Assembly (NCBI GenBank): GCA_020722625.1
Contig: DYKK01000103.1
Location: 1,166-9,937 of the forward strand
DNA from: Anaeromyxobacter dehalogenans
Lineage (GTDB): Bacteria > Myxococcota_A > UBA9042 > DTJE01
DNA: 8,772 bases
Direction of reading: 5' to 3'
The notes under the pieces are model-generated. The model was not told where the DNA came from. It did not search any database and saw nothing but the letters and a program-made list of their open reading frames with translations. Positions 1 to 5,071 of the stretch are shown here, piece after piece. Numbering within the stretch: the first letter of the stretch is position 1; each line of letters starts with the position of its first letter. Position numbers and translations under genes: made by a program.

Positions 1-47
1 GCGCACGCCGGGACCCCGACTTGAGGGAGTCTTGCGCCTCGGATGTG

Positions 48-56
48 TGCTAGAGT
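48..56 (+). promoter_or_regulatory. Extended -10 promoter candidate for the glutamate dehydrogenase operon
   Basis: The sequence TGC followed by TAGAGT forms an extended -10 element, with the hexamer at 51-56. Transcription would start near 63 and give a leader of about 58 bases before the ATG at 121. No good -35 lies at the right distance: TTGAGG at 21-26 is 24 bases away and TTGCGC at 32-37 only 13. The same TGCTAGnnTC core occurs in the promoter at 4161-4189, which supports it. Confidence 0.4.
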
Positions 57-110
57 CCGGCGGTTGGGGCGGTGACGCCGTCCGGGCGGATCCGCACGTT
101 GGCACGGAAA

Positions 111-117
111 GGGAGGA
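111..117 (+). promoter_or_regulatory. Ribosome binding site that fixes the glutamate dehydrogenase start
   Basis: GGGAGGA ends three bases before the ATG at 121. The alternative in-frame ATG at 181, where family similarity becomes stronger, has no purine-rich site in front of it. The longer form is therefore preferred. Confidence 0.7.
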
Positions 118-120
118 ACC

Positions 121-1440
121 ATGAGTGGCACTCGGAAAGACGGAGAGCAGGGCGGGAGCCAGGGTGTGACTCGGCGCCACATGACCTTGAGCGCCTACGA
201 CAACGCGATGACCCAGTTCGATCAGGCCATCAAGGTTCTGGGCTTGAAGCCCAACCAGGTCGCCATGATCAAGGACCCGCGCAAGGTCATCATCCTGACC
301 CTGCCGGTCCGGATGGACGACGGGCGGATCGAGGTCTTCACCGCGTACCGGGTCCAGCACTCGATCGTGCGCGGGCCGGCCAAGGGAGGGGTCCGGTACC
401 ACCAGGACGTGACGCTGGACGAGGTCAAGGCCCTGGCCTTGTGGATGACCATGAAGTGCGCGGTCGTGGACATCCCGTTCGGCGGGGGCAAGGGCGGGAT
501 CGTGGTGGACCCGACCCGGCTGTCTCGCAGCGAGCTGGAGAACCTGTCCCGGCGGTACTTCGCGGCCCTCGCGGACGACATCGGCCCGGACCAGGACGTC
601 CCGGCGCCCGACGTCAACACGAACGCCCAGGTCATGGCGTGGTTCATGGACACGTACTCGATGCACTTCAAGCGCCACCTGCCCGCGGTGGTCACGGGCA
701 AGCCGCTGCAGGTCGGCGGGTCTCGCGGTCGCGACATCGCCACGGCCCAGGGGGTGGTCTTCTGTCTGGAGGAGGCCGCGGACCACCTGAAGATGGACCT
801 CAAGGGCGCCACGGTGGCCATCCAGGGGTTCGGGAACGCCGGGGCGAACGCGGCGCGACTCCTGGCCGAAAAGGGTGCGAGGATCGTCGCGATCTCGGAC
901 GTGACCGGGGGCTACCAGAACGACGCAGGGATCGATGTCGAGGCCGCCATCGCCTGGAAGAAGGAGCACAATGGCCTGTTGACGCGCTTCGAGACCTCGA
1001 AGAAGGCGAAGGCGATGAAGAACCCGATGCAGTTGCTGGAACTGCCCGTGGACATCCTGATCCCCGCGGCGCTCGAGAATCAGATCACGGGCGAGAACGC
1101 GCCGAGGGTGCGCGCGCGGGTGGTCGCCGAGGCCGCGAACGGCCCCTGCACCCCGGACGCCGACGAGGTCCTGAACGCCAAGGGCACCTTCATCATCCCG
1201 GACATCCTGTGCAACGCGGGCGGCGTGACCGTGTCGTACTTCGAGTGGGTCCAGAACCGGGTGGGCTTCTACTGGCCGCTCGAACAGGTCATTCAGGAGT
1301 TGCGGCGCGTGATGGCCACGTCGTTCCACGCGGTGCTCGACGCCTCGATCCAGTACAAGGTGCCGATGCGGGTCGCAGCCTTCATCGTGGCCATCAACCG
1401 CCTGACCGCGGCGGCGGAGTTGCGCGGTCTGTACGCCTGA
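121..1440 (+). CDS. gdhA: Glutamate dehydrogenase (hexameric Glu/Leu/Phe/Val dehydrogenase family)
   Basis: This cytoplasmic enzyme of 439 residues interconverts glutamate and 2-oxoglutarate plus ammonia with NAD(P)H. The length is normal for small hexameric GDHs. The N-terminal substrate domain (about 30-200) shows GPAKGGVRYH (K88), TMKCAV (K112), PFGGGKGGI with catalytic K124, and PAPDVNTN with catalytic D164; these match the glutamate-binding and catalytic residues known in the family. The Rossmann domain (about 205-370) has GFGNAG at 236-241 and AISD ending in D260, followed by EAANGPCTPDAD and PDILCNAGGVTVSYFEW. GGGKGG at the catalytic loop recalls enzymes of the Thermotoga/Pyrococcus type. 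NAD versus NADP preference cannot be settled from D260. The first 20 residues are polar, unconserved and probably disordered. The stop overlaps the next gene's start by one base, so the two are co-transcribed. Leucine or phenylalanine dehydrogenase is less likely, because those proteins are shorter and have different glycine-loop sequences. Confidence 0.93.
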   Translation: MSGTRKDGEQGGSQGVTRRHMTLSAYDNAMTQFDQAIKVLGLKPNQVAMIKDPRKVIILTLPVRMDDGRIEVFTAYRVQHSIVRGPAKGGVRYHQDVTLDEVKALALWMTMKCAVVDIPFGGGKGGIVVDPTRLSRSELENLSRRYFAALADDIGPDQDVPAPDVNTNAQVMAWFMDTYSMHFKRHLPAVVTGKPLQVGGSRGRDIATAQGVVFCLEEAADHLKMDLKGATVAIQGFGNAGANAARLLAEKGARIVAISDVTGGYQNDAGIDVEAAIAWKKEHNGLLTRFETSKKAKAMKNPMQLLELPVDILIPAALENQITGENAPRVRARVVAEAANGPCTPDADEVLNAKGTFIIPDILCNAGGVTVSYFEWVQNRVGFYWPLEQVIQELRRVMATSFHAVLDASIQYKVPMRVAAFIVAINRLTAAAELRGLYA

Positions 1441-2147
1441 TGTCCCCAGGGGCTCCCCAACAGCCACCCACCACGCCGGTCGGCGTGATCTTCGACCTCG
1501 ACGGGACCCTGGTGGCTTCCGAGGTCCTGTATTTCACCGCGACCGAGCAGATCCTGGCCCCCCTGGGACGGTCGTTGCGGGAGTTGACGCGGGAGGAGCG
1601 CTCGCGCATCCCGGGCCGAGCCGCGGTCGAGAACATGGAGTTCTACCGCCGGAAGTTCGGGCTGGAAGAGCCCGCCGAGGACCTCGTCGAGTCGCGCATG
1701 GACCGGATCATCGCGATGGTCGAGGAGCGCGGCGTCCAGGTCATCCCGGGGACGCGGGAGTTCCTTGCGGACCTCCGGGGCGACGCGTTTCGCCTGGCCC
1801 TTGCCTCGTCCGCGTCGTCGCGATACGTCCTCACGGTGCTGGAACGCACCGGGCTCGCGCCCTTCTTCGGGGTCGTGAAGACGGGCGACGACTGCGCGCG
1901 CGTGAAGCCCGACCCGGAGATCTTCCTGGCCGCGGCGGACGGCCTCGGGCTGCCGCCGTCCCGTTGCCTGGTGGTCGAGGACGCCCACTCGGGGATCCTG
2001 GCGGCGCGGGCCGCGGGGATGAGGGTCCTGGCCGTGCGCAGCGATTACACCCTGCCCGAGCAGTCCGCGCTCGCGGACCGGGTGGTCCCGGACTTCCGGG
2101 GACTCGGGCGCGAGGACGTGCTGGCCCTCGTGGACGGGGCCGCGTGA
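1440..2147 (+). CDS. HAD-superfamily hydrolase, beta-phosphoglucomutase / phosphoglycolate phosphatase-like
   Basis: This soluble protein of 235 residues has all four HAD motifs: motif I FDLDGTL with nucleophile D19 and acid/base D21, motif II S123 in LALASSAS, motif III K156 in RVKPDPEIF, and motif IV E180-D181 in VVEDAHSGILAARAAGM. A helical C1 cap lies between motif I and about residue 100. The VEDAHSGI and KPDPEIF forms are typical of the beta-phosphoglucomutase/GPH-like branch, which hydrolyses or isomerises small phosphorylated metabolites. The actual substrate cannot be read from sequence. The start is the ATG in TGATG, overlapping the glutamate dehydrogenase stop; there is no ribosome site at a useful distance (the nearest GGAG is about 20 bases upstream), so translation probably depends on coupling. 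A functional link to glutamate metabolism is not evident. The gene ends 8 bases before the stop of the convergent DUF35 gene. Confidence 0.88.
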   Translation: MSPGAPQQPPTTPVGVIFDLDGTLVASEVLYFTATEQILAPLGRSLRELTREERSRIPGRAAVENMEFYRRKFGLEEPAEDLVESRMDRIIAMVEERGVQVIPGTREFLADLRGDAFRLALASSASSRYVLTVLERTGLAPFFGVVKTGDDCARVKPDPEIFLAAADGLGLPPSRCLVVEDAHSGILAARAAGMRVLAVRSDYTLPEQSALADRVVPDFRGLGREDVLALVDGAA

Positions 2148-2155
2148 CGGGAGCC

Positions 2156-2689
2156 CTACGCGGGGACGAACCACACGTCCGTGGGCTTGAACCGGGACAG
2201 GCGGCGGAACTTCGCCCGGACCTTCATCCCGATCCAGTCCAGGGAAGGCCGGGCCGGGTCCACGCCGAGCAGGCGCGTCAGGAACAGGGTGTCCACGCCC
2301 TCGAACTCGACAAGGGCCAGGACATAGGGGCACTCCGGGAGGAACTCCTCGCTCCCGAAGTGGCAGACCGTGAAGGTGTGGACGCGCCCCTCCTGGGGGA
2401 GTTCCACCCACTCGCAGTCCCCGCCGCACGCCATGCAGGACATCCTGGGGGTCCCGAAGGTGTGTCCGCAGGCCGTGCAACGCGACCCGAGCAGGCGGCG
2501 GTTCGCGAGCCCCGCGAAGAAGGGCGAGTCCTGACCATAACTGTGGATATAATCAATGTGATAAGGTTGTTTGACGATCACCGGGGCCATGCCGGCCAGG
2601 TCCTTCAGGTCCTTTGGAAACGGGACGTTGAACACGACCGTGCCGTCGAGGGTCTCCTCGGGGCGGGTGGGGATGTCGTGGTTCTCCAT
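2156..2689 (-). CDS. DUF35 protein (zinc ribbon plus OB-fold), partner of the thiolase-fold enzyme
   Basis: This cytoplasmic protein has 177 residues. A four-cysteine rubredoxin-like zinc ribbon is formed by C71-x2-C74 and C85-x2-C88 (CTACGH, CMACGG). It is followed by an OB-fold of about 100-175 (EGRVHTFTV, YVLALVEFEGV, GMKVRAKFRRL). This is the standard DUF35 layout. Family members form stable complexes with thiolase-superfamily enzymes, for example the archaeal acetoacetyl-CoA thiolase/HMG-CoA synthase complex, BbsAB and Ltp2-ChsH2, and help place or channel acyl-CoA. The gene starts 4 bases after the thiolase-like stop, with AAGGAGG in front, so the two are surely co-expressed. The N-terminal extension of about 55 residues before the usual helix is longer than in compact family members. 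The segment around residues 40-53 uses codons ending in A or T, unlike the rest of the gene. No catalytic residues are expected; its role here is inferred from the family and the gene pair. Confidence 0.9.
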   Translation of the reverse strand: MENHDIPTRPEETLDGTVVFNVPFPKDLKDLAGMAPVIVKQPYHIDYIHSYGQDSPFFAGLANRRLLGSRCTACGHTFGTPRMSCMACGGDCEWVELPQEGRVHTFTVCHFGSEEFLPECPYVLALVEFEGVDTLFLTRLLGVDPARPSLDWIGMKVRAKFRRLSRFKPTDVWFVPA

Positions 2690-2693
2690 GGGG

Positions 2694-4052
2694 TCAATCC
2701 TCCTTCTCCAAGATGGACACCGTCACGTAGGTGCCGGTTCCGGCGTGGCTGTGAATCGCGCCGCGCCGTGCGCCCCGCACCTGGAGCCGGTCGTTCCCGA
2801 AGTGCCGGCCGATGGCCCCCTGCAACTGCCAGATCGCGAACACGGCCTGCATCAGGCCCGAGGCCCCCACCGGGTGCCCGCAGGCGATGAGCCCGCCGGA
2901 GGGGTTCACCGAGCACTTGGGCCTCTGCGGGAGGTCCAGCCCGTATTCGATCCCGGGCATGAACGCGAGCCCGGACTCCGCGAAACGCCCGCCCTCCCCG
3001 TAGCGGCAGAGCCCCATGTCCTCGTACGTCTGGATCTCGCTGGACGTGTAGGCGTCATGCAGTTCCACGAAGTCAATCTGGTTCAACGGGTCGGTGACCT
3101 CCGCGCGCTGGTACGCCTGGCGCGAGGCCATCCTCCCCGCGCGGAAGGAGTGGACCCCGGGGTAGCGAAACCCGCGATCCCACAGGTCTTTGTAGTACGC
3201 GCGGCTGTCCGCGTCCTGCTCGTTGGGGAGGGCGTTGTAGCGGTAGAAGTCCTCAAAGGACTGGTGGGGCCGGTCCGCCATGCGCATCGCGTCCGTGCCG
3301 CGGCCGATCCCCGTGACCCGGACCTTCGGCAAGGACCGGCCGGCCGCCTTCTCGATCCGCGCGAGGCCCTCCTCGCTCGCCAGGATCGCGCAGGCGGCCC
3401 CGTCGCTCATGGTGCAGATGTCGAGCCGGGTCAGGGGCCAGGCCACCACGGGGGCCTCGCGCACGTCGCGGATCGTGATCCGCAGGTGCTTCTGGGCGTA
3501 AGGATTGTAAATGGCGTTGATGTGGTTCTTGACCGAGACATGGGCCATCTGCTCGACCGTGGTCCCGAACTCCTTCATGTGGCGGGTGACCATCATCGCG
3601 TAGTACCCGCTGTAGAAGCCGCCCACCGGATAATCGAAGGACACGTCGGAGGCGAGGGCGATGAACTCGTTGCCCTTCCACGTCTGGACGTGGCTCATGG
3701 TCTCGAAGCCGTAGGCCAGACACACGTCCATGTCGCCACCCGCCACGGCCTTCCAGGCCTCCTGGAAGCACAGGCCCCCGGTCGCGCCGCCGCCCTCGAC
3801 ACGGTGGCCGGGTTTGGGCACGAGCCCCAGGTAGTCCTGGACCATGATCGCGCTCATCAACTGGCGCTGGAAGTGGTCCGAGAAGTACGACCCGACCGTG
3901 CCGTCCACCAGGTCGTTGGCCTGGCGCGGCTCCAGTCCGATGTCCTTCAAGGCGTAGTCGTAAGCCTCCTTGACCAGGGCCTGGAAGGTCCTGTCCGGGC
4001 GGGCCTTGGCGAACTTGCTGACCCCGCCCGTCACCGCATAGACCGGTCTCAT
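2694..4052 (-). CDS. Thiolase-superfamily protein (SCP-x/archaeal-type) lacking the nucleophilic cysteine
   Basis: A cytoplasmic thiolase-fold protein of 452 residues, longer than the usual 380-400; the extra length seems to lie around 262-320, which is rich in aromatic and charged residues. Family signatures include HDAYTSSE with H332 and NPSGGLIACGHPVGASG at 383-399 with catalytic-type H393, plus HSHAGTGT near the end. Where thiolases have VExxCASG, this protein has VEGGGATGG at 85-93, so the nucleophile position is G89 (codon GGC, one base from TGC). C95, C111 and C391 are nearby cysteines, but none sits at the nucleophile position. The DUF35 gene follows 4 bases downstream. Normal thiolysis or Claisen chemistry through an acyl-cysteine would not be possible by the known route. 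Ltp2, a DUF35-partnered aldolase of the same superfamily that works without that cysteine, is the best precedent. An ordinary acetyl-CoA acetyltransferase annotation should therefore not be trusted. The substrate is unknown. Confidence 0.88.
   Translation of the reverse strand: MRPVYAVTGGVSKFAKARPDRTFQALVKEAYDYALKDIGLEPRQANDLVDGTVGSYFSDHFQRQLMSAIMVQDYLGLVPKPGHRVEGGGATGGLCFQEAWKAVAGGDMDVCLAYGFETMSHVQTWKGNEFIALASDVSFDYPVGGFYSGYYAMMVTRHMKEFGTTVEQMAHVSVKNHINAIYNPYAQKHLRITIRDVREAPVVAWPLTRLDICTMSDGAACAILASEEGLARIEKAAGRSLPKVRVTGIGRGTDAMRMADRPHQSFEDFYRYNALPNEQDADSRAYYKDLWDRGFRYPGVHSFRAGRMASRQAYQRAEVTDPLNQIDFVELHDAYTSSEIQTYEDMGLCRYGEGGRFAESGLAFMPGIEYGLDLPQRPKCSVNPSGGLIACGHPVGASGLMQAVFAIWQLQGAIGRHFGNDRLQVRGARRGAIHSHAGTGTYVTVSILEKED
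2699..2705 (-). promoter_or_regulatory. Ribosome binding site of the DUF35 gene
   Basis: On the minus strand this reads AAGGAGG, nine bases before the ATG at 2689. It lies inside the last codons of the thiolase-like gene, which fits an operon with coupled translation. Confidence 0.75.
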
Positions 4053-4058
4053 CGGCAT

Positions 4059-4066
4059 CCTCCTTC
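4059..4066 (-). promoter_or_regulatory. Ribosome binding site that fixes the thiolase-like start at 4052
   Basis: On the minus strand GAAGGAGG is followed by ATGCCGATG. The first ATG (4058) touches the site directly, which is too close for initiation. The second (4052) is six bases away and gives an N terminus MRPVYAVTGG that matches the thiolase fold. The open frame also contains an ATG at 4103, but that would add 17 residues rich in arginine and proline that do not resemble the family. Confidence 0.7.
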
Positions 4067-4160
4067 GTGGCTCGTCACGGTGACCATCCCTCGGGAGCGC
4101 CACCCAACGGCCTTGGTCTTTACCACATCGGGGAGTCGGGAAAAAGCACCAATCTCATCC

Positions 4161-4189
4161 TTGTCGTCTGTCCCGGAGATTGCTAGGCT
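4161..4189 (+). promoter_or_regulatory. Sigma-70-type promoter of the three-gene envelope operon
   Basis: TTGTCG at 4161-4166 and TAGGCT at 4184-4189 are separated by exactly 17 bases, and the -10 is preceded by TGC, making an extended -10. Transcription would begin at about 4196-4197. That places the in-frame ATG at 4197 at the transcript's very first bases and leaves a leader of about 25 bases before the preferred start at 4221. Confidence 0.6.
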
Positions 4190-4207
4190 CTCGCGCATGA
4201 AACGCCT

Positions 4208-4214
4208 GGGGAGG
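4208..4214 (+). promoter_or_regulatory. Ribosome binding site that fixes the start at 4221
   Basis: GGGGAGG lies six bases before the ATG at 4221. The upstream ATG at 4197 coincides with the predicted transcription start, has no ribosome site, and would put eight extra residues in front of the signal peptide. Confidence 0.7.
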
Positions 4215-4220
4215 ACGACG

Positions 4221-5051
4221 ATGCGCGGAGCAGGAGGTTGGGTCGGGGTTCTCGTGGGATTGGCGTGGGCCGTCCCGGACGCCGCGGCCGACACGGTCGC
4301 GTCCTGGAAGGACCCCACGCGCGACGACGACGGACCGGGGACGTACCAGTATCCGACGGACCCCGCGTACAAGCCGGGGTCCTTCGACCTGACCTCGTTC
4401 GAGGTCGGGACGCGCGGGGGCGAGGTCGTGTTCCGGGTGGGGTTCCGGGCGAAGGTCGAGGACCCGTGGGACTCGAAGGCGTGGCAGGGGAACGGGTTCT
4501 CGCTCCAGTTCGTGCAGGTGTATCTGGACCGGGACCACCAGGCCGGGAGCGGGTTCTGCGAGGGGCTCCCCGGGCTGAACGTCCGGTTCCGGCCCGAGTC
4601 GTGCTGGGAGAAGGTCGTGTTGATCAGCCCTCAGGGAAAGGCCCGGTTGCAGGCCGAGGTCTCGCAGAAGGCGGGCGCGCTGCGCCCCGGCGTGGTGATC
4701 CCCAAGGTCACGCGGGTCAAGGGCAAGACCATCGAAGCGGTCGTGGACGCCCAGGACCTCGGGGGCGTCCCCGGCCGAGGCTGGGGCTGGCAGGTCGTGG
4801 TCCAGAGCAACGAGGGCTACCCCGACGCGCGGGACCTCCTGACGCGCAAGGTGAACGAATACGCGGGGCCCCACCGGTTCGGCGGGGGGTCGGACTGGGA
4901 CTGCGACCCGCACGTGATCGACGTCCTGGTGGCCCCCGGCGTGGGGGGGGACGACGAGGTCAAGGCCCAGCACGAGGCCCTGCGCTTCCGGTGTGACCCG
5001 AACAAGCCGGAGGCGAGTCCCCTGGTGGAACTGCCCATGGTCTATCCGTGA
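4221..5051 (+). CDS. Secreted glucodextranase-type DOMON-domain protein
   Basis: An exported protein of 276 residues. A short signal peptide (about 1-23, with MRGAGGWVGVLVGLAWA as its core) ends at AAA before D24. The rest looks like one domain related to the C-terminal DOMON-like module of glucodextranase: DPTRDDDGPGTYQYP at 31-45, SFDLTSFEV at 54-62, YLDRD at 101-105, W129, and the closing FGGGSDWDCDPHVIDVL at 220-236. In that family this beta-sandwich is a carbohydrate-binding or anchoring module fused to enzymes; here it stands alone with no catalytic domain. DPW at 81-83 replaces the more usual NPW. Four cysteines (113, 128, 228, 258) could form disulfides outside the cytoplasm. It is the first gene of an operon with a beta-barrel and a predicted lipoprotein. 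It is probably a periplasmic or surface ligand-binding subunit. DOMON folds can also bind haem, but no suitable haem-ligand pattern was recognised. Confidence 0.82.
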   Translation: MRGAGGWVGVLVGLAWAVPDAAADTVASWKDPTRDDDGPGTYQYPTDPAYKPGSFDLTSFEVGTRGGEVVFRVGFRAKVEDPWDSKAWQGNGFSLQFVQVYLDRDHQAGSGFCEGLPGLNVRFRPESCWEKVVLISPQGKARLQAEVSQKAGALRPGVVIPKVTRVKGKTIEAVVDAQDLGGVPGRGWGWQVVVQSNEGYPDARDLLTRKVNEYAGPHRFGGGSDWDCDPHVIDVLVAPGVGGDDEVKAQHEALRFRCDPNKPEASPLVELPMVYP

Positions 5052-5059
5052 CCCGAGCC

Positions 5060-5065
5060 GGGAGG
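5060..5065 (+). promoter_or_regulatory. Ribosome binding site that fixes the GTG start at 5072
   Basis: GGGAGG lies six bases before GTG at 5072. The alternative GTG at 5048 overlaps the preceding stop but has no comparable site and would place MTRAGRRP in front of an otherwise well-formed signal peptide. Confidence 0.7.
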
Positions 5066-5071
5066 CGGCCC

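Larger units (their letters stand above)
4053..4220. other. Divergent intergenic region between the thiolase-like operon and the envelope operon
   Basis: These 168 bases hold a clear plus-strand promoter (4161-4189) and ribosome site (4208-4214), and the minus-strand ribosome site at 4059-4066. No convincing promoter for the minus-strand operon was found; the best is a weak TAAAGA-like -10 without a proper -35. The stretch around 4120-4160 is AT-richer than its surroundings, including a run of five A, as expected for a promoter region. No operator-like inverted repeat stood out. Confidence 0.6.

Noticed and set aside
100..115. TGGCACG resembling a sigma-54 -24 element (also at 8726-8732)
   Set aside because: The required -12 element (TTGC or similar) at the correct spacing is missing in both places.
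72..1439. Open frame upstream of and continuous with the HAD gene, giving an apparent 691-residue protein
   Set aside because: Before 1440 its translation is Arg/Gly/Pro-rich low complexity in the shadow frame of glutamate dehydrogenase; only the part after 1440 has HAD motifs.
1293..2480. Minus-strand frame of 395 codons across the HAD gene and part of the DUF35 gene
   Set aside because: It overlaps two genes with clear motifs, and its composition is typical of a shadow frame.
2542..2550. Possible DnaA box (ATATCCACA on the minus strand)
   Set aside because: It is single, imperfect and inside a coding gene; no cluster of boxes or AT-rich unwinding region indicates an origin.
2571..4196. 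Long plus-strand frame running through the thiolase-like gene into the DOMON gene
   Set aside because: It is antisense to a well-supported gene and has no domain signature; the promoter, ribosome site and signal peptide place the real start at 4221.
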